This document shows positions 1 to 10,917 of a DNA stretch of 64,000 bases, piece after piece (the first letter of the stretch is position 1; each line of letters opens with the position of its first letter). The stretch comes from Odontocerum albicorne (lineage: Eukaryota > Arthropoda > Insecta > Trichoptera > Odontoceridae): assembly GCA_949825065.1 (NCBI GenBank), contig OX463859.1, forward strand, positions 26,863,847-26,927,846, in the 5' to 3' direction. The translations under genes and the position numbers were made by a program. The notes under the pieces were generated by a model. It was not told the origin of the DNA. It made no database searches and saw only the letters and a list, made by a program, of their open reading frames with translations.

Positions 1-232
1 TACATAGTGAGGTGGGGAAGAAGCAGAAAGCGCTTCTGTAGGGATCATGTGGACCGCATAAAGACTGGCAAAAATCGCTAAGACTGAAAACCCTAACAGC
101 AGAAGATTACCAGGAAGGCCGCCGAAAAGGTGGAAGGACAGCTGGATGTCATCATCCCAGAACAGCCCACCGTAACAAACAGGTCATATGACCTAAACCA
201 AGAGGAAGAAGAAGAAAACTGATAAATACAGT
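1..232 (+). mobile_element. LINE-E 3' end, 5'-truncated
   Basis: This is the end of a non-LTR retrotransposon of the endonuclease/reverse-transcriptase type. The frame near the left edge reads VRWGRSRKRF, which matches VRWGRQKRRF at about 4760 in a better copy, and a tail of GAAGAAGAAG follows at 210-222. Several stops break the frame, so nothing functional is encoded. The copy runs off the left edge of the window. Tail and frame are seen in the sequence; the family assignment rests on similarity to other copies in the window and on general knowledge of these C-termini. Confidence 0.6.
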
Positions 233-258
233 GGCTAGAAGATAATATCTCCTAGGTT

Positions 259-697
259 CTAAGACTCAATATGGAAGAATTAAACTATATAATACGTGAT
301 TACATAGTTTGGCCGTACAATGTAAGGGAGACTAAGACTCAATATGGAAGAATTAAACTATATAACACGTGATTACATAGTTTGGCCTTACAATGTAAGG
401 GAGACTAAGAGTCAATATGGAAGAATTAAACTATATAACACGTGATTACATAGTTTGGCCGTACAATGTAAGGGAGACTAAGACTCAAAATGGAAGAATT
501 AAAAAATATAACACGTGATTACGTAGTTTGGCCTTACAATGTAAGGGAGACTAAGAGTCAATATGGAAGAATTAAACTATATAACACGTGACTATATAGT
601 TTGGCCTTACAATGTAAGGGAGACTAAGACTCAATATGGAAGAATTAAACTATATAACACGTGATTACATAGTTTGGCCTTACAATGTAAGGGATAC
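259..697. repeat. 73-bp tandem array, six units
   Basis: Six head-to-tail units start at 259, 332, 405, 478, 551 and 624, an exact 73-bp period. Each holds the block CTAAGACTCAATATGG and ends in TTACAATGTAAGGGAGA, the latter containing a short palindrome. Units differ by a few substitutions, mostly GTAC versus TTAC and GACTC versus GAGTC. The last unit decays at GGATACTAGGGCTC. No protein is suggested. Confidence 0.92.
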
Positions 698-923
698 TAG
701 GGCTCAATAAAAGTTACACGACCGTCTAAAGTACTAAGTTAAATAAATTATTATATAATCAAGTTATTTAATCAATTATTCTGCTTACCACAAACAAAAA
801 CTTTAAATTTGTTTATTGTTACATGACATGCTCACATCTCCCCGGCTTCTGCATCAATTAGCACGAAATATAAATAGATTATGTTGCAAAGTTATTTAAT
901 TTATATGATATATTAAAATGGAT
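698..923. other. unassigned AT-rich spacer
   Basis: I see nothing identifiable between the tandem array and SINE-2. Confidence 0.5.
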
Positions 924-1272
924 CGTTGGTGGGCCTCGTAGTCTACGATCCCCTCACCATTCCAACGTCAATTCAGTTGTAAAGCGAAGTTTGGTTTTCA
1001 GTGAGTGTGCCATTTCACATCAGCAAACTCACAGTCCACAACGTTGTACTGGATTCGATGGCACACCAAAGTGAGACGATCGGAGGACACCTACGTTATA
1101 ATTTTTTTTAAAGAAAAAATATGACCGAAGTCATAAGTATCGTTATACCCCCAAATTCTAGGTGGGCAAAATGCTTGTGTCATTCGAGGGGAGTGGCACA
1201 GCGCGGGGCTCAAATCGACGACTTTCCGTACGGAAGTTCAGTTCGCAAGGTCATCCATCTCTTTAAAATAAA
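924..1272 (-). mobile_element. SINE-2, near full length
   Basis: On the minus strand the copy begins near 1272 with a tRNA-like head. The block TTCCGTACGGAA is followed by a degenerate B box (TCGATTTGAGCCCCGCGCTG). A body follows with TCGAATGACACAAGCATTTT, then CGTCTCACTTTGGTGTGCC, and it ends near 924 with GAGGGGATCGTAGACTACGAG. The same order of blocks occurs on the plus strand at 50500-50846, which sets the element length at about 350 bp. It is nonautonomous and encodes no protein. Calling it a SINE is an inference from the B-box-like head and dispersed copies. Confidence 0.7.
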
Positions 1273-1435
1273 GAACTAGCCTCCGTTGTCGCTTTTTAAT
1301 AATCATCAAGAATCAGTCACTGTGAAAGTCCACCATAATGCATAGATTGGGTAGGTGTCAATGTTTTAATTATTTTCTTGTTCCACAAGCTGAACTTTAA
1401 AAAAAATTGACACTGGATCCATTGCAATGCATGTG

Positions 1436-1616
1436 GATATAGCGAAGTACCTTATCTAATGGTCGTAGCCACCACCTTCCTACAATTACTCTTAACTTAT
1501 CTATAGGACCATTTATTGTGTAATTTTCCGTAATTGTCAATAACAGTAGGTCCGAATCCATAGTTAGAGCACCATCGAAGGGAGTTGGCTCTCTAAATAG
1601 TGCTGTATAAATTGTC
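1436..1616 (+). repeat. dispersed repeat, possible tRNA-derived
   Basis: The block GAAGTACCTTATCTAATGG followed by TCGTAGCCA recurs in similar form at about 43830 (AAGTACCTCGTCTAATGG, TCGCGGCCA). Both copies later carry a GTCCGAATCC or GTTCGAATACC block and a run of CTCTCTAA. That spacing suggests A-box and B-box relics of a tRNA-derived element, but only two copies are visible. Confidence 0.35.
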
Positions 1617-1619
1617 TTT

Positions 1620-1780
1620 TTATTTGTACAATATTATGTAATAAATTATAAACTTGCATAGTAATATATAATAAATTTGTATAATAAATGATAAATTTGG
1701 ATAATAATATATAATATATTTGTATAATAAATGATATATTTGGATAATAATATATAATAAATTTGTATAATAAATCTTAT
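1620..1780. repeat. AT-rich minisatellite
   Basis: Imperfect repeats of about 48 bp built from TTTGTATAATAAATGATA and TTGGATAATAATATATAA. The apparent open frame on the minus strand is a by-product of this low-complexity sequence. Confidence 0.7.
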
Positions 1781-1859
1781 TTTTATCCGCATTCTCCTTA
1801 ATTTCTTCAATATTTATTCGGTTACGCATTATTTTTTCATATATTTATTTATTGTATTG

Positions 1860-2285
1860 TAAAAAAATCTAGCGGGCTTATTGCCAGGTGGCAATCTCTT
1901 TCAAATAAATAAAGGCCTCAAAAAATCAAATGATTATTCACCTTTATAAATGCATGAAATATATACGTTGTAAAAATTAAGTGTCACCAATCAAAGGAAA
2001 ATGAAAGGATGGTGGAGAAAAAAAAAATCAGGAATGAAACACGTTACATTACTGACTTGATATTGAGAGTATTTTTTTAGTCGCTTCCTAAAGCATGCCA
2101 AGGATGGAGCGAGTCTAACATAAGTTTATAACTGATTTCAGAGTCTCACTACATGGGCAGTGAAGGACGATGTAAAACAATAAAAAATCCATGTTTGAGC
2201 GTAGCTCATGTCCATGAACGGAAAACGCTGAATACTTTCGGCAAGATAATACGAGGCGGCGAGACAATTAAGGATATTTTACAAT
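1860..2285 (-). mobile_element. LINE-A 3' end
   Basis: Minus-strand end of a non-LTR retrotransposon. The tail near 1865-1905 reads GATTGCCACCTGGCAATAAG, whose TTGCC/GGCAA arms form a hairpin, followed by GCCCGCTAGATTTTTTT. Further in, the minus strand has the remains of a reverse-transcriptase C-terminus: the segment equivalent to FTVxAxRLWNQL, then SLACF and KRLKK, best read from the copy at 32.7 kb. The copy is 5'-truncated and frame-broken. Confidence 0.65.
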
Positions 2286-2575
2286 ATGTTATTTAATTTT
2301 TAAATTACACTATTGATAATTTTGGTTTTCTCTATAAAGAATACGCGATTTCTTAAATGTACACAACGTGCATAATAAATCAACATATCCATAGATGGCA
2401 TTAATCCACGACAGAAAAAGTGAGATATCATCAATCAAACAAAAATGGAGGGATTTTTGAGAGAAAAGAAAAATCAGGAAGGAACACATTTTATTACTGA
2501 CTTGAAACAACGAGTTTTTTCAGTCGCTTTTGAAACATCACAATGAAAATACATTAAACTCGTACATAAAGCTCT
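2286..2575 (-). mobile_element. LINE-A 3' end, second diverged copy
   Basis: The blocks GTGAGATATCATCAATCAAA and AAAAATCAGGAAGGAACACA, then GAGTTTTTTCAGTCGCTTTT, occur in the same order as in the neighbouring copy and at 32.6 kb. It lies directly upstream of that copy in the same orientation. The hairpin tail is not recognisable here. Confidence 0.55.
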
Positions 2576-3729
2576 CATATCTGCTGCAGTTTATTTTTGT
2601 ATATAGCTTATATATTGTATAATATACAGGTTAAATCCAATTATACACAAAACTTGAAAAAAATATGTTTGGTACAAAATATTCTAATAAAAAATAATTG
2701 TTTCGTGAAAACAACCAACTTCCATTACTGTGAAAGCTCAATTTACTTTCCTTAAAACATTTTCTGAAATAATTAACATGTCAATATCTGAGGCCCTATT
2801 TTTAAAGGAACAATAGAAAAAAAGAGCGATTGGCAAGCGAGTTCCTTTTCTGACTATATCTTCATTTCAAATAGTTGTCAGGCATATAATACTATATATT
2901 TTCTAGCAAAGTTAAATTAAATTAAGCTTCTGTCAGTGATATAAAGATATAAGAAGATACACTTATATCTATATCTACGCTTTGTATCCCAACATGTCTA
3001 GCATAATCCTAGTAGAATAGAGGCACGTGTAGAAACCTCACACTCGGAAGTAAAGATGTCTCAAAAATTTATTTTGGGCTTTTGCCGCAATTCGAGAGAC
3101 ACGAATTTCCCACAGCCTTTAAAATAAGGCTTCAAATTTTAACTTGCTACGTACTAGCGCACTGTTAAGGGATCTAACAATCTCTTCACTTACAAATAAC
3201 GAGGAGACTCATATTAAAAATAACAATATTGTATTCGCAGACTCACACACAGGTTCTCCACGTAAGGACTAAGAGCCTATTATTAGAACTAAACTTCAAG
3301 TCTTTGATGAAATCTTCTTTCTACACCAGAACTGCCGCAACTGAAAACGGGGTGAGGGGCAAATTACTTTAAGGAAAGCTGCTGCGGGTCGCGAGAAAAT
3401 AGTATATGGAAAAAATAGAAAATATTTTGTTACTCATATAATTATTTTCTAACATTATTATTTATTGTTATTATAACTACCAAATTAACATTTTTTTTAT
3501 ACTAAATACAATAATTATTGTACAAATATAAAAACTCGAAATAAACTTAAAACTTAAAGTGATTGTTTTTAGAGTGTATAAATTAATTTAATGAGATACA
3601 TTACATCATTTTCCAGCAACAAGTTTGTCATATTCGGGAGAAATATTTGAAATAGCCGTTTTTATATACACGTATCTTCCAAATTATCGTCACTCAAACA
3701 CGAGCGTTGTTTACTTTTATTAATGTTCA
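2576..3729. other. AT-rich stretch, nothing identified
   Basis: No reading frame, element end or clear repeat is recognised. Short homopolymer runs are frequent. Confidence 0.5.
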
Positions 3730-4043
3730 CTAGTTGCAACCCGTGAAATATTAACGGAAGTAAAACAAATTCTACATTTATGAAAATACATATTCATAAA
3801 TGTAAAATTTGTTTATATATATACAATATCATTTATACATCGTCCCCTTTTACACTAGTTCAAAAATTGTTGGCTAGGTATTTAAAATTCGTTCAGTATC
3901 ACGGACCCACTGATATTCAAATTTCGAATTACTTTCGGAGAGAATCCAAGTATTCCTATCTCGCTCTCTTGTATTCAATTCAATTTTCGTGTTCTTTCTT
4001 TGACGACAGCCAACGTATGGGGTTTGCCCTATTTATACTATGA
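3730..4043 (-). mobile_element. Helitron copy A, internally deleted
   Basis: On the minus strand the element starts with TCATAGTATAAATA after an A and ends with the hairpin CCGTTAATATTTCACGG, then GTTGCAACTAG followed by T. These are canonical Helitron features: 5' TC, 3' hairpin about 7 nt before CTAG, and insertion between A and T. It shares both ends with the copies at 51869-52438 and 57719-58300 but lacks their helicase-tail segment. It appears to sit inside the C-terminal part of a hAT relic. Confidence 0.75.
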
Positions 4044-4387
4044 TAATGATAATTGAGAATGTCTGTTCATATATATTGTATACTCGTAAGTGGTTCCAAA
4101 TATGCAGAATGTATTCAGTGCAACTTCGATAAGATTCTTGTTCTTTTCACGCTCCAGGTTTTTGTAGAAATCTTGCAGGCTACTCTCTCTGTTCTTGTTT
4201 CGGTAAACTGCAGAACATTGCAATTCAATAACCTCACATTGCAATATTATATACCTAAAAAGAATGCAATATTATTTTTACATTTATTATAATATTATGC
4301 GTCTTCACGAAAGGCTTCGCGGGCCGCAGAGTAAGTGCTGGTGGGCCGCATACGGCCTGCGGGCCATATGTTGTGCATGCCTGCTCT
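4044..4387 (-). pseudogene. hAT transposase C-terminal relic with one element end
   Basis: The minus-strand frame at 4050-4244 contains IELQCSA, then FYKNLEREKNKNL and FGTTYE. This follows the order of the hAT dimerisation region, where the intact 39.2-kb copy has EEFYKTYLDKEKYPAFY and SLFGNTYTCEQLF. The segment to 4387 carries GGGCCGCATACGGCC and GGGCCATATGTTGTGCATGC, typical of the GC-rich end of BED-finger hAT elements. The rest of the transposase is missing and the other end seems disrupted by Helitron copy A. Confidence 0.55.
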
Positions 4388-4617
4388 AAACCATGACTGT
4401 TTCTTTAATCATTTAAAACTAGTGCTGGGAAAAATACTTTACTTAAAGTCGAAAAGAGTTTACTGAGTCGATATACTGAATTATGGTGATTAATTTGATT
4501 ACAATCACAAAAGGCCGCAGCTATTTCCGAATGTTTAAAGAACACTATCTGGAAAAAACAAGCATACGAACATCCAAAGTAAGGTGAGGATATACAAGAC
4601 CTGTGCCCGCCCCATAA

Positions 4618-4992
4618 TGACATACAGCATAGCCGAGTCCAGAGCCGATACTGTCAGAACCAAAAATCTCCTTCGAACCAGCGAAATGAAGGTACTCAGG
4701 AGTATCGCTGGGAAAACCCTTCGTGATAGAGTACGAAACTCATAAACCCGAAGGACGCGCGAAGTTGAAGATATTGTCAGATGGGGACGACAGAAAAGAA
4801 GGTTTTGGAACGAATACGTATTCAAAATGGCTGAACCAAGAGCCGTAAGAATGTCCAGGGACAGTATCCCCCAAGCGAGCAGACCTCCAGGACGACCTCT
4901 CAAAATATGGAAAAACAACTGGCAGTCGACGTCACAAGAGGAAAACAATGATGCAAGACCATAACAGGCTAACAGTCCTAAAATAAGATGAA
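4618..4992 (+). mobile_element. LINE-E C-terminus and 3' tail
   Basis: The plus strand encodes, with breaks, LLRTSEMKVLRSIAGKTLRD, then RWGRQKRRFWNEYVFKM, AVRMSRDSIPQASRPPGRP and IWKNNW, followed by GATGAAGAAGAA. This is the usual C-terminal end of insect non-LTR reverse transcriptases, after the catalytic domain: a core ending in GRP and a tryptophan-rich stretch. A stop interrupts the segment near 4740. A shorter copy of the same subfamily is at 41195-41405 and a relic is at the left edge of the window. Confidence 0.75.
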
Positions 4993-5104
4993 GAAGAATT
5001 TGATTATATTCACAAATATCGTTTAAATCCGACTGAAAGCGTGAACAATTATCAAAGGAAGAAAATTTCCGATCGACATTCTTATAATCAACGAATAATT
5101 AGTA

Positions 5105-5350
5105 ACGAGAATGCCTTTTTAACAAATTAATGGCATTGATAAAGATTAGGAAGAACAGGTCCAACGTTTTACCCTTGGAGGATTCTTTGAAGGAATCAGA
5201 TTTATATAATCCATTTGAGACAAATTGTCTTCTATCTGTTGAGTAATTGAAAAATAAATCAATAAAGTTATCCGCAATCCCAAAACTATCCCTTTTATTT
5301 AGGAGTCATTTGTGGCTTACCCGGTTGAAAGCCTTCGAGAAATTGAGCAA
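5105..5350 (-). pseudogene. non-LTR reverse transcriptase fragment
   Basis: One minus-strand frame reads SKAFNRVSHK, a stop, then LLNKRDSFGIADNFIDLFF, NYSTDRRQFVSNGLY and LDLFFLIFINAIN. This matches the order of reverse-transcriptase motif A (SKAFDxVxH), the DRRQxV segment, and the LGPLLFxIFINDI segment that precedes the catalytic YADD box. The YADD box itself is not found downstream, because the frame is lost near 5100. The type is CR1-, L2- or Jockey-like; I cannot separate these by eye. Confidence 0.72.
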
Positions 5351-5754
5351 TCAACTTGTTTTTCATCATCCAAAGCCTTAGAAACATAATAACTGTAGAT
5401 TTATTTTACATATATTCAGTAGGCTGTTCCTTTAAAGTTACGTTGCTCTGATATAATAATTGTTGGATCAATATAGGATCTTAATATACACAGATGAATA
5501 TTTATAGTGTCCAAGACCTTGACTGTTGAAGATAACAATAGGTATGTAATAACTTTTTTATATAGAGTTACACAAGTGTGAAAACACAAAGTGTAGACTA
5601 TTGCAGGTTTTTCAGAATTAATCCATGCAAATATCTACCGTAAAATGTAATTCTACAAAATATTTAAGAATTTTGGTACCTCTAAACTATTTTACTCCCC
5701 AATTTGTCTCAGATCTTAACAACTGTTTTATATCCTGGATATGCATTTGCGATG
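5351..5754. other. nothing identified
   Basis: The reverse-transcriptase frame to the left may continue here in decayed form, but I cannot follow it. Confidence 0.4.
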
Positions 5755-6085
5755 GTGGTCACTGGGCATCACTAGATTGGACTAGATCCTAAATGAACGA
5801 ATTTACAGAACAATAAAAGTGGCGTCAATAATAGATAAACTAGACAACGCTTGAATGGGTATGTGAAATGGTGGGATGAAGGGTCTACGCTAAAAATAGC
5901 CACAAATTGGGAACTCCCAAATAGAACGAAGAGGGAAACCATGAAGACCTATTTTATAAAGTTGAAGAGTACATGATGAGACCCGGACTATCCTCGAGTG
6001 ATTGACAAGATCTAGAGAGATGGAAGAAAAAGTTCCAAGTAGTCGACCCCAAATAGATGGGATAAAGCAAGAGAAAAGGAGTAGA
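5755..6085 (+). mobile_element. non-LTR retrotransposon C-terminus (LINE-E-like)
   Basis: Frame-broken plus-strand coding remains read ERIYRTIKVASIIDKL, then LKIATNWELPNRTKRG and DREKWKKKFQVVDPK. The last block fits the common end of these proteins, an aspartate-arginine followed by a tryptophan and VxxADP. No intact frame remains. Confidence 0.55.
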
Positions 6086-6234
6086 AAAAATCATCTAAGA
6101 TTTAATTTTTTCCCCTCTTAATAAAGACTCAATAATTTGGGGTCTCGATAAATGTTGCATCTTATGGTTTTCAATGAATTGTTTGTTGGTTGATATTATA
6201 TCGCATTTAATCAGAATTTAAAGGGATAAAAGAC

Positions 6235-7090
6235 AAGCTATTAATGTGGTGTTGAGTGTAAATTATAATACGTGGTAATGCGTCATACACCGAAAGTAGC
6301 GCATGTATTACGGATGAATGTGGATTATAGAGCGAATGGTGTCTTTAATAAGTAGTTAAATATTTATAATGGGGTTAAGCAAGAATGCATTATGTTACCC
6401 TGGTTGTTCAATATTTATATAGATAAATGTGTAAAGGAACTACATAGGTTTCTTGGTGATACACAAAGGTCGAATTGCTGCATTCAGGTGGCATGGTGGT
6501 GTTGGTGGATAATGAAGATTTATTGCAGAGATCAATAAGTACGAGAAAATTGTATGATTGATACGGAGAAAAGATGTCAGAATTAATGTTGATAAATCCA
6601 ATACAAAGGAAATAGATAAGTGTGAAAGGAAAAATAAGTGCGGTATAAGGGTGAATAAATAATAATTAAAGTAGGTTTAGGAATTCTGCTGCTTGAGTAG
6701 TACTTTCTCAAATTATAGAAGGGTTAAGAAAGGGCGTCGAATGGCGTGAAGTGATAGGAAACAGAGTTAATAGGGAACTAAAACATATATGATCTACTCA
6801 AACCTGACATATCAAAGTCCGCTAAGATGATAGTTCACAAAAGTATGTTGGTGTCAACTTTTTGTACGGAAGTGAAACGTGGACGTGGAAAAGTTTAAGA
6901 GGAGCCGAATAAATGCTGTTGAAATGGGTGCATTGAGAATAATAGATGGAGTGACAACAATGTTTGACAGAATACAGAATTAAGCGATTAGGGAAGAATA
7001 TGAACTTAAGGCTGATGTATTAAGTAAGATGACGAAGAGTACGCTGATGTGGTTTCGGTGTGTAGAACGAATGAATGAAGAAAAATAAAA
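6235..7090 (+). pseudogene. LINE-D (RTE-like) reverse transcriptase, decayed
   Basis: The plus strand at 6371 reads GVKQECIMLPWLFNIYID. This corresponds to the GVRQGCxLSPWLFNIYxD block just before the catalytic box in RTE-like enzymes. Near 6490 the expected FADDT box survives only as VLVDNEDL, so both catalytic aspartates are altered or shifted. Further on come LYGSETW-like coding near 6860 and GALRIIDGVTTMFDRIQN near 6940. Many stops and shifts are present. A shorter relic of the same region is at 63245-63560. Confidence 0.7.
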
Positions 7091-7560
7091 TAAATAAGTA
7101 TAAGTGCAAAAGTTATTGGAAGGTTGATATGTGCGAAGAAAAGCTTGAGAGGAACCAAATAAATGTAGAAATGTTTGTATTCAGAATATTACATGGAGTG
7201 ACAATGTAGTATAAGAATATATAATAATTAATGAGCGGTTCAAGTGATTTAGGGACGAATGTTAATTTAAAGCTGATGAATATATCAATAGGGTACGATA
7301 AAGATGATCACGCTGAGATGATTAGGGCATGTGTAATGAATGAAGGAAGGAAGACTAACCAAACAAATATGTACATAGTGTAAATATGAGTGGAAGGCAT
7401 GTGAGAGGAAGATCTAGAAAAGTATGGTTGGATCAATTGAATGGTATTCTGAAAGAAGGAAAACGTTGAAAGTTAGATAAATAGTTTAAGTTGTATGATA
7501 AGGTATATGGATGAACAAGAAACTAAGGATTATTTTTGAGATAGGAAAGTTTGGCGCTAT
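7091..7560 (+). mobile_element. LINE-D C-terminal end, second copy
   Basis: The region repeats the C-terminal part of the preceding element with diverged sequence. It has a block corresponding to RIxHGVT, then GGAAGGCATGTGAGAGGAAG, and closes with AAGTTTGGCGCTATGTCCTC and CTATTGCGATAAGGAAATT. The same closing block is seen at 13018, 27053 and 50440. It appears tandem with the first relic, either as a separate insertion or an old duplication. Confidence 0.6.
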
Positions 7561-7860
7561 GTCCTCTCAGCCTATTGCGATAAGGAAATTATATACATAT
7601 ATGTGATCTGAATTCTATTTTTTTGATACTTTCATAGTCCATTTTTTATCTCAATTTTCCCCTGTACCTAACACGTTCATGTTCATTCTCAGTTTGTCTT
7701 TTTTTGTGTTAAAATTGTATGAGCAATTTTAAAACATGAATATTATCTTTGGGATCTGGCCAGCGAATTTATCAAATGCGTTCGTTGAATTTCCTCATCA
7801 AAAGGAGCTATATATACAATATTTGTCTGCTTTAAAGTTAGCTTACAAATGCTAATCTAT
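7561..7860. other. nothing identified
   Basis: AT-rich spacer between LINE-D and the PLE foldback; no element ends seen. Confidence 0.4.
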
Positions 7861-8341
7861 GAAATTTATTTTTATCAAACACTGTTTATTCGACTTTTTT
7901 GTAACGGTATAACCCTACCGGTTTCAAGGATTTCACCTCATCTTCAGAAGAGTACAAATAATACTAAATTCTGTTCAAACTGTTACCGACATACACGCTT
8001 CAACGGTTGGGGGCTGAGGGCTGAGGGAGGCATGGGACGTTTCGGCCAAGAGCGGAGAGATTTTTGGGATATAACTGTTCACTAGATGTTCGGATCGATG
8101 TACTGAGCTAGAAATTTCTAGCGCCTCTTATCTATCCAATTTATTCCCGTTACTACGGATATGTAAGAATTTGGCATCATATTCCCGTGAATCATATTCC
8201 CGTCCAATTTATTCCCATTACTACTGATATGTAAGAATTATGCCGTTACAAAAAAGTGGAACAAATAGTGTTTGATAAAAATAAATTACAATGTCTTTAA
8301 ACTTCCACAACGTTAATGCCTTAACTATAAACAACATATAA
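7861..8341 (-). mobile_element. PLE 3' end in foldback arrangement
   Basis: The left arm (7861-7960) is the PLE terminal repeat in minus orientation: TTTATCAAACACTGTTTATT, then GTAACGGTATAACCCTACCG and CACCTCATCTTCAG. It continues into unique PLE sequence (ACACGCTTCAACGGTTGGGG) that also lies next to the coding PLE at 30.95 kb. This ties the palindromic repeats to that element. The right arm at 8242-8341 carries the inverted terminal repeat but begins only at GCCGTTAC, so it lacks the hammerhead-like core. Confidence 0.75.
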
Positions 8342-8942
8342 TATTAAATGCTAATCTGTATACTGCATTCGTAAAAAAGTATAAAGAATTCTTTCATAAA
8401 ATGCTTAAATAATATAAAAGAAGTTTTATTTTAAAATTTACGGGACGCCCTATTTTCTGTTATTTCACAGGTTTCCAATTAAATGTGAAAGCTGCATAAT
8501 AAATGTAAAACCAACATAATAAATGTGAAACCTGTATAATAAACAAAGAATAACGGACCGATTTGAATGACAATTGTTTTTATTTTAAAATGTATAAGAT
8601 GTATCATACGTGGCCATTCGAATTAGTAATGAGGACTAAAAAGGGATGCTTTGCTTACTGTAAAGATAATACGTTCTGAGATGTCACATGGTCATTCTAA
8701 ACAAATAAATGTAAATGAAAGATTTATATTTATACTAGTTGTGTAAAAGATCTATGAAACCGTGATCAAATAATTTGAGACAAGAAAAAGTGAAATGCCT
8801 TTATAATAAGAGAATTTACATGACGTGGTATATGGATTTGGTAAAAGCGCAAGATGTATGCCAGGATAAAATGACGTGCTGATGTATTGTCTCTGTCTAC
8901 CCCAACATGGACAAGATGTGATAGTTATGATGATATTGAAAA
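8342..8942. other. spacer with a short triplicated 22-bp motif
   Basis: Three imperfect copies of a unit near AATAAATGTGAAACC lie at about 8478-8545. Nothing else is identified. Confidence 0.5.
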
Positions 8943-9606
8943 ACGTCTCTCAAAATATTTTTGGGATTGCATGCACCGATGAGAAAAATAATTGCCCCTG
9001 ATGCACCAATAGGAAAAAATAATTGCCCCTGGTGCACCAATAAGAAAAATGAATGTTCCTTGATGCACCAGTAGAAAAAAAGACCTTGATACGCTGATAG
9101 TAAAAACAATTACCTACTCCTAATGCGTTGATAGGAAACACAATAGCCCCTAATGCGCCGATAAGAAAAATAATTGCCTCAATGCAGCAATAGGATAAAG
9201 AATTGTTCCTTATGCACCGATAAGAAACAAAACCACCCCTGATGCACATATTGGAAAAAAGCAATTGTCTCTAATGTACCGATAGGATAAGTAACTGTCC
9301 CTAATTTACCGATAGGAAATGGAATTGTCCCTGATGCTGTCCTATGCATCAAGGGGAATAAAATTATTGTCCTTGATGCACCGATAGGTAAATGAACCAC
9401 CTCCGATGCACCGATAGAATAAATGAATTGCACCTGATGCACCGATAGGAAAAATAATTACCTCTGATGCATCAATTAGAAAATAAAATTGCCCCTGATA
9501 CACCGAAAGGAAAAATAATTGCTCCTAATGCACTGATAAGAAACAAAATGCTCTTAATGCAGCAATAGGAAAAAATAATTGTTTCTAGTGCACCGATAGG
9601 AAAAAA
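8943..9606. repeat. degenerate ~31-bp minisatellite, about 20 units
   Basis: The unit is close to GATGCACCGATAGGAAAAAT followed by AATTGCCCCT. Units drift in length from about 28 to 34 bp and in sequence throughout. Minus-strand frames translate it as repeated GAxGAIIFLIGA-like segments, but frames are lost repeatedly as unit length varies. That argues against coding selection. Confidence 0.88.
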
Positions 9607-10909
9607 AATGCCTCTGATTCAACAAATTTAACAAAAAAAAAACCTTGCACTTATATACAAAAAAAAAAAATTGTAGCCATTTACATTGAATGTTTCAAGT
9701 TGAAAACATCCAGTTGTTGAATTGTTGAACTGAACAATTGTTTCAGAAAAAAAAAAAAACAAGTAATAAACGTTAACCTGAAAATTTAATTTTCAGTTGT
9801 AAAGTGCCAAACACAAGGGCTATATTTGTTTTATTAAACAAATATAGCGTGGGGTTTGTAAGTTTAAATTAAACATGAAAATTAAATTGATCCTTTTTGT
9901 AGAATTTCAAAAATATTACAAAAATTTTTTTATGAAATAGGGAACCAAATAGCAGTGGTTTTACATTTTTGATGTTAAAAGCAAAATCATAGTGATGATT
10001 TCGGCCAATTTTTTTTAAATTTGATCGTATCAATTATTTTTACTTACTTGTTTTTATTTAACGTACTGTATAACGTTAAATTTTATTTTTCAAATGTTAT
10101 TGCTTATATTAATATGAAATAAAAAAATTTTGGTGGAAAAAATAGGTGTTTATTTCTCTATCGTTTTTTTTCCCCAATGATTAAGGATTTTAATATTCTA
10201 AAACGAAGTAAAAAGGCTCTTCGTATTGAATTTTTTTAAGTTATAATTAATTCACTTGAAAAGTTTCAGATCATTTTGCGCAATATTTTCATAAAAATGA
10301 TAAATCATAGATAGTGGAAAAAATCAAAACAGTCGATGTTTTGTTAAATTTTAAATAAAAATAAAGTTGGACTTATAAAGAAAGTCACCACACATTTTAA
10401 CAATATACAAACAGAACAGTAAAAATATCTATAACAAAATCAAATAATCCTACCCCAAAAATAACCTGTTATACGTTTTTATTTTTTATCATTGTTAACC
10501 CTGAAAGAATATTTCAAAATTTCAATGAAAAATATAGTGAAAGTTTTCAATTACTTTTTAGCATAATTTTTTTAAAAATAGACTAGGTTAAACATATAAC
10601 TTTGACTTGAATATCCATGCAGCTTTTCACATTTGACAAACAATTTTATAACTTTTCTTACGACAAATACTTAAATAATATTTTTATACCCGAGTCCCTT
10701 TTTTGAATAAAACCCCCTCTCGGATCCCATGATCAACAGAGATTACCTTTTGTTCTTCCAAAACGACTTAAAGACTTGGAAAAATATTTCTACCCGAAAT
10801 TGAAAGAACCTTTTAGCTTTTTATTTTTGCAACTCTTTTTTTCGACTTAGCGTTTGTGTCCAGGGCTACCTAGCTTTTTTTTTTAACAATCTGTAAGTTG
10901 TTTGCTTGT
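9607..10909. other. AT-rich stretch, nothing identified
   Basis: Many A and T runs, no element ends, no coding frame. It ends at the target-site duplication of the hAT-type element. Confidence 0.5.
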
Positions 10910-10917
10910 GGGAAATC

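Noticed and set aside
4405..4440. Second hAT end (AGTGCTGGGAAAAATACTTT)
   Set aside because: Resembles known hAT ends, but I see no matching opposite end or 8-bp duplication.
8943..9606. CRISPR-like array
   Set aside because: Units are contiguous and degenerate without unique spacers, and the context is eukaryotic.
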